NCBI GenBank assembly: GCA_047639575.1
Contig: JBLIOB010000145.1
Location: 1 to 10,031, forward strand
DNA length: 10,031 nt
Origin: JBLIOB01 sp047639575
GTDB lineage: Bacteria > Bacteroidota > Bacteroidia > Flavobacteriales_D > Parvicellaceae
Reading direction: 5' to 3'
Part shown: positions 1 through 6,386 of the stretch, piece after piece
How the letters are laid out: each line of letters starts with the position of its first letter
How positions within the stretch are numbered: the stretch's first letter is position 1
Program-made: the position numbers and the translations under genes
The notes under the pieces: model-generated
The model's database searches: none
What the model saw: the letters and a program-made list of their open reading frames with translations, nothing else
Told to the model about the DNA's origin: nothing

Positions 1-875
1 ATTTGCTTTTTAGCTGCGACTTCTACTTTTTTCGTTTCACCTTCTAATTTCTTTTTAGCAGCATCTTCCTTCTTTTTAACTGCTTCTGCTTTTTTCGCAT
101 CCGCTTCTAATTTCTTTTGAACTGCTTCGTCTTCTTTTTTGGACTTAGCTTCTTCTTTCTTTAAAATTGCAGCTTTTTCTTTGGCCTTGGCTTCTTCAAC
201 CTTTTTAGACGATGCTTCTGCCTTTTTTGCATCAGTCTCAGTTTTCTTTTTTGATTCAGCTGCTGCTTTTTTAAGGTCAGCCTCTTCCTGCTTCTTTACT
301 GCTTCAGCTTTTTTCGTATCCGCTTCTATTTTCTTTTTGTTGTCTGCTTCCGTTTGCTTAAGCTCGGCTGCTTCCTTCTTTTTGGCTTCAGCTTCTGCCT
401 TCTTTTTTACTTCTGCCGCTACTTTCTGGGCGTCCGCATCTTTTTGCTTTTTAGCTGCTTCTTCAGCTTCTTTAGGGTCAATTTCATCAACTATTGGAGC
501 TACAGGTTTAGTTGCTGGGGCCTTCTTTTCTTCCACCTTCGCTGGCGCATTGTCAGAGCCTAAATACTGGAAAGTGAATTTTCCTCCCTTGATGAATAAA
601 TTTCCGAGTCCCGGAATCAGATAACTTCCATCCGATTCAATACTAGCTAATATTTGATTGGCGTATGATTCAATATGTTGCTTTGCTTCATCCGTTGAGC
701 AATTTAAATCAGCCTCAACTGCTTTTTGTAATACTCGGTCATTGAATTTTAAAAATTGATTGAATAATATAGTGAACGAGGATTTTCCTTCACTTTTAAT
801 GAAAGAACCAAGTCCTGGAACAATTACATTTTTGTTCGTTTTTAATAATTCAATAAGTAGATGGTCTAAACTCAT
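1..875 (-). CDS. HU-CCDC81-like protein with long Lys/Ala/Glu-rich tail (C-terminus beyond window)
   Basis: The reading frame is open from an ATG at 875 to the window edge, giving 291 residues with the C-terminus missing. Residues 1 to about 50 (MSLDHLLIELLKTNKNVIVP, then GLGSFI) and about 75 to 110 (SYLIPGLGNLFIKGGKFTFQ) match the paired short HU-like domains called HU-CCDC81 in Bacteroidota proteins; both carry the hallmark (V/L)IPGLG. A short Pro/Ala linker follows, and from about residue 125 the protein is nearly all Lys, Ala, Glu, Asp and Gln (units such as KKAEAVKKKEDAAKKK), predicted as a long charged helix or coiled coil of TolA type. In this family a SPOR peptidoglycan-binding domain often closes the protein; that part would lie left of position 1 and cannot be seen. 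No signal peptide is present, so the N-terminus should be cytoplasmic. It starts one base after the cyclophilin stop, implying co-transcription. DNA binding is not shown for this domain class. The family call is fairly sure; the function is not. Confidence 0.8.
   Translation of the reverse strand, partial: MSLDHLLIELLKTNKNVIVPGLGSFIKSEGKSSFTILFNQFLKFNDRVLQKAVEADLNCSTDEAKQHIESYANQILASIESDGSYLIPGLGNLFIKGGKFTFQYLGSDNAPAKVEEKKAPATKPVAPIVDEIDPKEAEEAAKKQKDADAQKVAAEVKKKAEAEAKKKEAAELKQTEADNKKKIEADTKKAEAVKKQEEADLKKAAAESKKKTETDAKKAEASSKKVEEAKAKEKAAILKKEEAKSKKEDEAVQKKLEADAKKAEAVKKKEDAAKKKLEGETKKVEVAAKKQ
79..337 (-). repeat. Two near-identical 40-bp copies inside the Lys/Ala/Glu tail
   Basis: Positions 79-118 and 298-337 are identical at 37 of 40 bases and lie 219 bases apart, a multiple of three, so both encode the same phase (core KKxEADxKKAEAV). 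Weaker copies of the same gcttctgcttttttcgcatc-type pattern occur near 27-60 and 215-260. This points to growth of the helical tail by in-frame duplication. The stretch is strongly T/C-rich on the + strand because Lys and Glu codons dominate. Confidence 0.75.
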
Positions 876-876
876 A

Positions 877-1716
877 TTAATTCTCAATTAAGTCAATGGT
901 AAGATAAATCCTTTCTTCGGGATGATCAGAGGAATTTGTTTTCACTTTGCTAATTTTTTCAACAACGCTCATTCCGGAATAAACTTCTCCGCACACAGTG
1001 TATTGATCATCTAGATGCGGAGCACCGCCTTTATCCATGTATTTCTTCTTGTTGGATTCGGAAATTGTAATTCCATAAGTCTCTTCAATTCCACCTAAAG
1101 AAGCTTCAGATTGTATAGCTCCATCTACAATATAAAAAGTAAAAGGATTAGAGTCCTTTTTTCTTGGCTTCCCTGGATGAAGATCTGCACCTGCCATGGC
1201 AAATGCTCCTCGAACATGAGGTAACTTATCTGCATTTACCTCCGCAGGTACTTTGTATTGTCCGATAGTTCTCATTCTTTCATAAGCTCCAGGACCATCA
1301 GTAAACCCCGCTTGAATAATAAAATTTTGTGAAATGCGGTAAAACCTGGTATTGTTAAACAAACCTTGTTTAATCATTAAGATCATATTGGCTCTATGCA
1401 GTGGAGTGCTTTTATAAAGCTTAACCTTAATGACTCCGTATGTAGTAGTAATTTTGAATCGAGTTTCTTTATTTTCTTGACCAAAGACGGTCAGTCGCTC
1501 CTTCACATCAATTTGTCTAATTCTCTTCCAGCCATTCGTATCAGCTGTATCCTTAAGAATCGCAGTTATGTTTGAATCTGAAGTTATAGTATCAGGAATT
1601 TCATTTGTTTCAAATACTAAGGGCTTATTTGGGCTTACAATAGGGCCATCTCCATTACCACAGCTGATTATTAAAAGAGTAAGCGATAAGTAGATTAGGT
1701 TTTTCAATGGATTCAA
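877..1716 (-). CDS. Cyclophilin-type peptidyl-prolyl cis-trans isomerase, lipoprotein
   Basis: This 279-residue protein begins with a lipoprotein signal (LTLLIISC, Cys19), so it should be exported and lipid-anchored. After a spacer of about 70 residues comes a cyclophilin domain (about 90-279) that would catalyse proline cis-trans isomerisation in envelope proteins. Visible landmarks are FYRI with the catalytic-type Arg127, FIIQAG (Phe132, Gln135), GAFAMAG, FTFYIVDG and HLDDQYTVCGEVYSG. Against human CypA, the Trp121 and His126 sites are His234 and Tyr239, and the Gln of SQFF is Thr193. His and Tyr at the first two sites are usual in Bacteroidota members; the Thr is less so. No ATG lies between the upstream stop and the signal peptide: TTG at 1716 is taken as start, but TTG at 1707 (MKNLIYLSL) gives a more typical signal and is equally likely. 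It follows the NlpC/P60-like gene by 42 bases and precedes the HU-CCDC81 gene by one. Confidence 0.9.
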   Translation of the reverse strand: MNPLKNLIYLSLTLLIISCGNGDGPIVSPNKPLVFETNEIPDTITSDSNITAILKDTADTNGWKRIRQIDVKERLTVFGQENKETRFKITTTYGVIKVKLYKSTPLHRANMILMIKQGLFNNTRFYRISQNFIIQAGFTDGPGAYERMRTIGQYKVPAEVNADKLPHVRGAFAMAGADLHPGKPRKKDSNPFTFYIVDGAIQSEASLGGIEETYGITISESNKKKYMDKGGAPHLDDQYTVCGEVYSGMSVVEKISKVKTNSSDHPEERIYLTIDLIEN

Positions 1717-1758
1717 ATATGTAGTTGTTAAGCTGATCCGAAAAATACAAATCAGATT

Positions 1759-2475
1759 TTAAAGTTTTGTACTAATCTTCTCATTATTAATCCACTTTTT
1801 TAATACTTCTTTGTTATGTGAAAAGTTAGCTACCACAAAATACTTGGATTTTGTAATTGCACTGCACTCGGTTAACTTCTGTCGCTTAACTCTAGGAGGT
1901 GAAGAATGAATCGCAAAGATCCCTGTTTCCTCAATAGATATAAAGGCAACATGATTATCTAATCCAATAATGTACAATCCATTATCTTGATTTTTAAGAT
2001 GACTTTCCAATCCAGCGAAGTTATTATTTGTGAAAATTTTCTGGGTTTTCATATCGCAAAGCGATGCGATGATATTACTTGAAGCTTGTTGGGCTAATTT
2101 GACCCGTTGAAGATTAAAACCACACTGTTTAAGGGTGGTAGAAACAAAGTATCCGCAAGCAATTTTTCCTTTTTTAGGAGTTTCTGTTATTCCATTAAAA
2201 TCCCAAGGGGTGTCATACCAAAATTGAAAAACACTATCAACAAGCTTGCTATGAAGTAGGTTTGCCAAAGAGTCAAGGTCGTGAATTGTTCCTGTAGAAT
2301 CTTTAAAATTGGATTTTAAGTTAATCGTTCGTGCGGTAATCGCTACATATTTTTTGTTGAGATCGGTTTCACTTAATTCCGTCAATTCCTTGCTAAATGA
2401 AGGATCGGATAATTCCTTACAGCCAGCGAATAATAACAATATTAAAAAAGAAGCAACAACTCGTTTCATATTCAT
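1759..2475 (-). CDS. NlpC/P60-like papain-fold lipoprotein (putative envelope amidase/peptidase)
   Basis: The product has 238 residues with a lipoprotein signal ending LLLFAGC (Cys19), so it should be anchored in the envelope. The second half resembles the NlpC/P60 cysteine-peptidase core: IACGYFVSTTLKQCGF (Cys107 at the helix start, as in the family's DCSGFV), then NHVAFI (His175) and, 15 residues on, FAIHSS (His190), as in HVGIYIG..FIHAS. Cys107, His175 and His190 would form the catalytic triad. Family members cut peptidoglycan stem peptides or related amide bonds; the substrate here is inferred only. The Asp before the catalytic Cys is replaced by Ala and the local sequence is divergent, so a non-peptidoglycan substrate is possible. 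The start is ATG 2475, with ATG 2469 (MKRVV) a good alternative. It is the first gene of a minus-strand run with the cyclophilin and HU-CCDC81 genes and is divergent from the coiled-coil lipoprotein gene. Confidence 0.6.
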   Translation of the reverse strand: MNMKRVVASFLILLLFAGCKELSDPSFSKELTELSETDLNKKYVAITARTINLKSNFKDSTGTIHDLDSLANLLHSKLVDSVFQFWYDTPWDFNGITETPKKGKIACGYFVSTTLKQCGFNLQRVKLAQQASSNIIASLCDMKTQKIFTNNNFAGLESHLKNQDNGLYIIGLDNHVAFISIEETGIFAIHSSPPRVKRQKLTECSAITKSKYFVVANFSHNKEVLKKWINNEKISTKL

Positions 2476-2485
2476 GTTAAACAGA

Positions 2486-2515
2486 TTGGGTGAACGATTT
2501 ATTCTTATACTTTTA
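2486..2515 (+). promoter_or_regulatory. Putative Bacteroidota-type promoter (TTG-N19-TACTTTTA)
   Basis: TTG at 2486-2488 is followed after 19 bases by TACTTTTA at 2508-2515. This fits the phylum's -33 TTG and -7 TAnnTTTG elements except for the last base. It lies 25 bases before the ATG of the lipoprotein gene at 2541. No equally good box was found for the divergent gene that starts at 2475. Confidence 0.4.
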
Positions 2516-2540
2516 TCCTATATTAATTAAACGCAAAATC

Positions 2541-3401
2541 ATGAAAAAGTTACTCTATATATCAATAATAGGAATTTTTGCTGCCTGTGGCACAGAAACT
2601 ACTCCGATCGCAGCGGTAGATAACTCGCAGTTAGATGATTTAAAAATGGAGAACATCGAATTAAAAAATAATTCTGCAAGGAAAGATTCGATGATCAATT
2701 CATATGCGTTATATATCAATGAGATTCAGACCAATTTGGCTGCAATCACAGGAAAACAAGGATTAGTCAATGCTTTCAGGTCGAATGGAGAGTTTAGTTT
2801 AATGGCTAGTGAAGAGGAAATGGTAGATCATATCAAGTCAATTAATGAATTAATGGCCAAAAGTGATAGTCGAACAGCACAATTAAAAGCTGATTTAGCT
2901 GCTGCAAATCTGGATATGGTAGAGTTCGAAAAATTAATAATTGGATTAAGCGAAGAAGTTGCAACTAAGAACATGGAAATATTTGCGCTACAACAAGAAT
3001 TAGAAAACATTGACGGAGCTTATTCTGAGTTATTTATTGCGATTGAAGAGAAACAAGATATTATCGATGAACAAACGGACATGCTTAACGCAGCTTGGTA
3101 TAGTGTTGGATCATCGAAAGAATTACGAAATAACGATGTGATTACCAAAGAAGGTGGATTACTTGGGATTGGCAAAACAAATAAACTTAAAGCCGATTTA
3201 AACCATGATTACTTTACAGAAATTGATATCACAACGATGACGGAAATTACATTGGGAGGAAAGTCTGCTGAGATCTTAACTTCACATCCTTCAGGATCAT
3301 ATGAAGTAACTGGAGAGGATCAAGGTGCTGAGAAATTAGTAATCCTTGACGTTGAAAAGTTTTGGTCTGTTTCTAAATACTTAGTGGTTGTTCTAGATTA
3401 A
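2541..3401 (+). CDS. Coiled-coil lipoprotein, resembling Cbp1-type Bacteroidota family
   Basis: The ATG at 2541 gives MKKLLYISIIGIFAAC with a clear lipobox (Cys16), which decides the start; the frame is open upstream to 2490 but that extension would bury the signal. The 286-residue product has a long helical, Glu/Leu/Asn-rich segment (about 30-180) likely to form a coiled coil, then a compact C-terminal block. Its landmarks are AWYSVG (185-190), KELRNNDVITKEGG, LGIGKT (208-213), HPSGSYEV and EKFWSVSKYLVVV. From memory, this block marks a common Bacteroidota lipoprotein family, some members of which are named Cbp1-type collagen-binding adhesins; collagen binding should not be assumed in what may be a free-living bacterium. 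A structural or scaffolding envelope role is equally possible. The DUF4442 gene follows after 32 bases. The lipoprotein call is firm, the family call moderate. Confidence 0.75.
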   Translation: MKKLLYISIIGIFAACGTETTPIAAVDNSQLDDLKMENIELKNNSARKDSMINSYALYINEIQTNLAAITGKQGLVNAFRSNGEFSLMASEEEMVDHIKSINELMAKSDSRTAQLKADLAAANLDMVEFEKLIIGLSEEVATKNMEIFALQQELENIDGAYSELFIAIEEKQDIIDEQTDMLNAAWYSVGSSKELRNNDVITKEGGLLGIGKTNKLKADLNHDYFTEIDITTMTEITLGGKSAEILTSHPSGSYEVTGEDQGAEKLVILDVEKFWSVSKYLVVVLD

Positions 3402-3404
3402 AAC

Positions 3405-3416
3405 TATACTTTTATC
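3405..3416 (+). promoter_or_regulatory. Repeat of the promoter-like string TATACTTTTATC
   Basis: The 12 bases at 3405-3416 are identical to 2506-2517, the -7 region of the preceding gene, and lie 17 bases before the ATG at 3434. A TTG occurs at 3388-3390, but the spacer to TACTTTT is 16 bases, shorter than the usual 19 or so. This may be a second, weaker promoter for the DUF4442 gene, or chance in AT-rich DNA. Confidence 0.3.
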
Positions 3417-3433
3417 GAAGAAATAGTTTAATT

Positions 3434-3946
3434 ATGTCTGAGGAATTTCAGTTCAATCAAGAACGAATAGATTTTATAAAAAGAACATTTACGAATAAAA
3501 CCAAGTTTCGGATCATCTTAAAGAAGATTCTTCCAATGGGGTTTTTAAGTAAAATGTACGTGACACAATTGACGGAGGAAACGTGTGCTGTGTCGGTACC
3601 TTATAATCGAAGAAATAAAAACCCTTTTAAGTCTACTTTCTGGGCAGTGCAAGCAATGGCGGCAGAAATGTCATCTGGGGCATTGTTAACGATGTATACT
3701 CAAAAGCAGAGCGAATCAATCGCTATGCTAGTTTTAGGTATGGATGCAAAATTCGTGAAGAAGGCTACAGACATTACTTCTTTCGTTTGCCATGATGGTT
3801 TATTGATCAGAAAAATGATTGAAGAAAGCATCGCTTCTAGAGAGCCAAGACTAATAAAATGTCAAATGACCGGTAAAAATGAAGCAGGAGAGGATATCTC
3901 ACATTTCACTTTTTCATGGTCTGTGAAGGCTCGATCTAAAAAGTAA
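3434..3946 (+). CDS. DUF4442 domain protein (hotdog-fold, thioesterase-like)
   Basis: This 170-residue protein has no signal peptide, so it should be cytoplasmic. The central part, NRRNKNPFKSTFWAVQAMAA followed by EMSSGALLTMY (about 58-88), fits the DUF4442 pattern, in which an Asn-rich strand leads into the long hotdog helix with a conserved acidic residue (Glu78). The flanking strands CAVSVPYN and the C-terminal HFTFSWSV also fit a hotdog sheet. The fold is shared with acyl-CoA thioesterases, but no substrate is established for this family and none can be read here. It sits 32 bases after the coiled-coil lipoprotein gene on the same strand and ends convergently with the small exported protein gene, 35 bases away. 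Length is normal for the family. Confidence 0.7.
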   Translation: MSEEFQFNQERIDFIKRTFTNKTKFRIILKKILPMGFLSKMYVTQLTEETCAVSVPYNRRNKNPFKSTFWAVQAMAAEMSSGALLTMYTQKQSESIAMLVLGMDAKFVKKATDITSFVCHDGLLIRKMIEESIASREPRLIKCQMTGKNEAGEDISHFTFSWSVKARSKK

Positions 3947-3950
3947 ATTT

Positions 3951-3970
3951 CTTCACAATTTAAATTGAAG
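3951..3970. repeat. AT-rich palindrome between convergent genes
   Basis: CTTCACAATTTAAATTGAAG contains the perfect palindrome CAATTTAAATTG (3956-3967), and CTTC/GAAG extends the dyad with a small bulge. It lies in the 35-base gap between two convergent stops, where a bidirectional terminator would be expected. There is no loop, no GC-rich stem and no T-tract, so terminator function is only a possibility. Confidence 0.3.
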
Positions 3971-3981
3971 GTAAAAAGAAA

Positions 3982-4353
3982 TTACTTTTTGATTTTCTTA
4001 AATACGTAGTGGGTTATCAATAGACTATTTCCTTTTAAAGGATAAGACTCTTGCATTTCGAAACCATAATCCTTCATCTGATTTAAGTATCTAACGACCG
4101 AGTTGAATCCAGTAAAACCTTTAGATAGGATTTCTTTGTCTTTGTTTATCCCTGTGAAAATTGCAACTCGTGAAAGATTGGCGGATTGATTTCCTTCAAC
4201 AGTTTGAAATTCATCTTCCAATTGCATTCTTACTTCTAGAATAACATAAGTGCCTTTCTCGAGATTAGCAACAACATCAGGTATTGTGTTTTTCTGAGAA
4301 ATACCAAGAACAGTAATGATTGATAAACAAATAATTAATCCAATTTTTCTCAT
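3982..4353 (-). CDS. Small exported protein of unknown function
   Basis: The product has 123 residues starting at ATG 4353 (MRKIGLIICLSIITVLGISQ), a typical signal peptide with probable cleavage after SQ, so it should be periplasmic or secreted. I do not recognise a family. The mature part, about 100 residues, is mixed alpha/beta, has no cysteine and ends in a basic KKIKK. The chosen start overlaps the upstream stop as ATGA (4350-4353), strong evidence for translational coupling to the peroxiredoxin-like gene; a start at 4374 would add seven polar residues before the signal and is less likely. The coupling suggests a shared expression programme but not a shared reaction, since the partner has no signal peptide and is presumably cytoplasmic. 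Confidence 0.75.
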   Translation of the reverse strand: MRKIGLIICLSIITVLGISQKNTIPDVVANLEKGTYVILEVRMQLEDEFQTVEGNQSANLSRVAIFTGINKDKEILSKGFTGFNSVVRYLNQMKDYGFEMQESYPLKGNSLLITHYVFKKIKK

Positions 4354-4907
4354 TTTTTCCACTTGATGTTGCAACCAATACTCGGCCTTTGTTCAAAATT
4401 CATATCTGTTCCGTCTTGTAAACAGTCCAGTACTTTTCTTAGGTCCTTGCCATTCACTTCATGGTTATTACCTGGTCTTGAATCGTCCATTTGGCCTCGG
4501 TAAACACAATTTAAATCGGCATTAAACACGCTGAAATCCGGAGTGCATGCAGCGGTATAAGCTTTTGCAACTTCCTGGGTCTCATCATATAAATATGGAA
4601 AAGGAAAGTCCAATTTTAATGCCAAGTCTTTCATTTTAGCTGGACTATCATCTGGATAGTTTTCAATATCGTTAGAACTAATTGCAATAAAACTAACTCC
4701 TTGAGTTCGGTATGTTCTTGCGATTGCAACGATTTCATCTATAACATGAACAACAAATGGGCAATGATTGCAAATAAACATGACCACAGTAGCATTTTTT
4801 CCTGCTAATTCAGCAATTGAGTTTTCTTGACCAGTGGTAACATTAGGTAATAAAAAATCTGGCGCTTGATATCCAAGAGGGATGTTGATACTGGGGACAG
4901 CTGCCAT
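4350..4907 (-). CDS. Thioredoxin-fold peroxiredoxin-like protein (PRX-like, CNHCP motif)
   Basis: The 185-residue protein contains the redox motif CNHCP (Cys46, Cys49) after a hydrophobic strand (ATVVMFI), the cis-proline region CTPDF (Thr122-Pro123), GQMDDSRPG (139-147) and the C-terminal PSIGCNIKWK. These are hallmarks of the widespread bacterial AhpC/TSA-related thioredoxin family often listed as PRX-like. Family members are thought to reduce disulfides or peroxides through the CxxC pair, but the physiological substrate is not settled. Extra cysteines are Cys121, Cys134, Cys162 and Cys179. There is no signal peptide, so a cytoplasmic location is likely. Length is normal. It is the first gene of a coupled pair with the small exported protein gene (ATGA overlap) and is divergent from the M28 peptidase. 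A TACATTTG box sits 15 bases before the ATG. Confidence 0.9.
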   Translation of the reverse strand: MAAVPSINIPLGYQAPDFLLPNVTTGQENSIAELAGKNATVVMFICNHCPFVVHVIDEIVAIARTYRTQGVSFIAISSNDIENYPDDSPAKMKDLALKLDFPFPYLYDETQEVAKAYTAACTPDFSVFNADLNCVYRGQMDDSRPGNNHEVNGKDLRKVLDCLQDGTDMNFEQRPSIGCNIKWKK

Positions 4908-4921
4908 TGATTAATTTTTGT

Positions 4922-4929
4922 CAAATGTA
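4922..4929 (-). promoter_or_regulatory. Putative -7 promoter box TACATTTG for the PRX-like gene
   Basis: On the minus strand this is an exact match to the Bacteroidota -7 consensus TAnnTTTG, 14 bases upstream of the ATG at 4907. Nineteen bases further upstream the triplet is TCG (4949-4951), one mismatch from the -33 TTG. The position is right for the operon 4907 to 3982. Confidence 0.4.
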
Positions 4930-4970
4930 GTGATTCAGTTTGTGTATCCGACTATTATCTTGATAATCGG

Positions 4971-4978
4971 TACATTTG
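4971..4978 (+). promoter_or_regulatory. Putative -7 promoter box TACATTTG for the M28 peptidase gene
   Basis: This is an exact TAnnTTTG match, identical to the divergent box at 4922-4929 in opposite orientation. Only three bases separate it from the ATG at 4982, so a start point the usual few bases downstream would fall at or next to the ATG, implying a leaderless message. No TTG lies at the expected -33 distance, which lowers confidence. Confidence 0.3.
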
Positions 4979-4981
4979 TAT

Positions 4982-6379
4982 ATGAGGAATTTAGTACTAA
5001 TCAGTATTGCAATTTGTTTAACGGTGCCTTCAATTGGTCAGCATAAGGATTCTATCCAGATCCGTAAAATTTATGATGAGGTATTAAACAACGGACAGTG
5101 TCATGAAAACTTAAAGGTTTTATGCAAGGATGTTGGTAATAGAATTAGTGGTTCTGCTAACGCTGAAAAGGCTGTACAATGGGGTAAAGAGTTAATGACC
5201 AAATATGGATTTGACAAAGTTTACCTTCAAGAAGTCTTAGTACCTAAATGGGTAAGAGGAGAAGTGGAAAAACTTTCTATTAATGGAGCCGGTGTTACGA
5301 TGCATCCAGATATATTAGCTTTAGGCGGATCAGTTGGAACCGATGGATTATTGCAAGGAAAAATAATCGAAGTAAAGAATTTCAAGGAATTAGAAGAATT
5401 AGGTGAAGAGAAGATTAAAGGGAAGTTCGTGTTTTTTAATCGACCAATGAACCCAACCAGAATTAGCACTTTTCACGCTTATGGCGGTTGTGTTGATCAA
5501 AGACATGCTGGCGCAAAAGAGGCTTCGAAGTATGGAGCCATAGGAACAATAACGAGAAGTATGACCTTAAAATTTGACCGAATGCCTCATACGGGTAGCA
5601 TGGGATATGGGGATGCAGAAACAAAGATTCCTGCTGTAGCCATAAGTACCGTTGGAGCTCACAACTTAAGTGAAGCTTTAAAAGTAAATGGGGGATTAGA
5701 AGCTACACTTCAGTTAAGTTGTAAAACGGAGCCGGACGTGATTTCGCATAATGTGATTGGAGAAATAACTGGAAGTGAATTTCCTAAAAAGATCATAGTT
5801 GTTGGAGGCCATTTAGATTCTTGGGATGTAGGTGAAGGAGCTCATGATGACGGATCTGGTGTAGTGCAGTCAATAGAAGTTTTACGATTAATTAAAGCCT
5901 TAGGTATTAAGCCTAAACATACGTTGAGATGCATTTTGTACATGAATGAAGAGAATGGCAATAGAGGTGGTAAAACCTATGCAAGTCTTGTAAAGGCTTC
6001 GGGTGAAGAGCATGTGATGGCTTTAGAAAGTGATCGTGGTGGATTCTCTCCAAGAGGATTTTCAGTTGATGGAACGGATGGCCAACTATCAACTATTAAA
6101 AGTTTTGAGCCTTTATTTAAGCCTTATAATCTGCATATTTTTCAAAAGGGATATGGTGGAGTTGATATTGGACCTTTAAAAGATGGAAAAATTTGTTTGG
6201 TCGGTTTGGTCCCAGATTCTCAGCGCTATTTTGATTTTCACCATGCAGCTTCAGACGTTTGGGAAAACGTTAATAAAAGAGAATTGGAATTGGGCGCAGC
6301 ATCCGTTGCCGGAATGATTTACTTGATTGATAAATATGGTTTTGACAGTAAAATCGATTTAAACGAATTCAAAAAATAG
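4982..6379 (+). CDS. Exported M28 family zinc peptidase (carboxypeptidase Q-like)
   Basis: From ATG 4982 the product has 465 residues with a signal peptide (MRNLVLISIAICLTVPSIGQ). TTG at 4976 in the same frame adds only two residues and is less likely. A protease-associated-type insert occupies about residues 110-240. The M28 catalytic core follows with all expected ligands: GGHLDSWD (His277), AHDDGSG (bridging Asp289), MNEENG (Glu323 as general base and Glu324 as ligand), ESDRGG (Asp351) and FHHAASD (His420 or His421). The layout matches the carboxypeptidase Q/PGCP branch of M28, which removes residues from dipeptides and short peptides using two zinc ions. It is probably periplasmic or secreted and takes part in peptide scavenging. 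It is divergent from the PRX-like gene and ends seven bases from a convergent gene. Nothing looks truncated. Confidence 0.92.
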   Translation: MRNLVLISIAICLTVPSIGQHKDSIQIRKIYDEVLNNGQCHENLKVLCKDVGNRISGSANAEKAVQWGKELMTKYGFDKVYLQEVLVPKWVRGEVEKLSINGAGVTMHPDILALGGSVGTDGLLQGKIIEVKNFKELEELGEEKIKGKFVFFNRPMNPTRISTFHAYGGCVDQRHAGAKEASKYGAIGTITRSMTLKFDRMPHTGSMGYGDAETKIPAVAISTVGAHNLSEALKVNGGLEATLQLSCKTEPDVISHNVIGEITGSEFPKKIIVVGGHLDSWDVGEGAHDDGSGVVQSIEVLRLIKALGIKPKHTLRCILYMNEENGNRGGKTYASLVKASGEEHVMALESDRGGFSPRGFSVDGTDGQLSTIKSFEPLFKPYNLHIFQKGYGGVDIGPLKDGKICLVGLVPDSQRYFDFHHAASDVWENVNKRELELGAASVAGMIYLIDKYGFDSKIDLNEFKK

Positions 6380-6386
6380 ATTTCGG

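Noticed and set aside
139..624. Open frame on the + strand encoding a Phe/Ala/Ser-rich 161-residue peptide
   Set aside because: It is antisense to the Lys/Ala/Glu-rich tail; Phe, Ala and Ser arise because TTT/TTC and GCT/GCA are complements of Lys, Glu and Ala-rich codons. The minus frame has recognisable domains.
877..1716. Loss of cyclophilin activity from His/Tyr at the CypA Trp121/His126 sites
   Set aside because: The same residues are common in Bacteroidota cyclophilins, and the catalytic-type Arg and neighbouring Phe/Gln are retained, so inactivity is not supported.
2309..2530. 73-residue + strand open frame across the divergent gap
   Set aside because: It is antisense to the start of the NlpC/P60-like gene and overlaps the promoter of the next gene; no recognisable protein features.
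2490..2540. Upstream extension of the coiled-coil lipoprotein to an ATG at 2490
   Set aside because: It would place 17 residues before a textbook lipoprotein signal and overlaps the probable -7 promoter element.
3951..3970. Palindrome considered as a rho-independent terminator
   Set aside because: The stem is AT-only in its core, has no loop and no T-tract; kept only as a low-confidence repeat.
4354..4374. Earlier ATG (4374) for the small exported protein
   Set aside because: It adds a polar leader before the signal peptide, whereas ATG 4353 makes an ATGA overlap with the upstream stop.
5227..5469. 80-residue minus-strand open frame inside the M28 peptidase gene
   Set aside because: It is a shadow of a gene whose catalytic motifs are all intact on the + strand.
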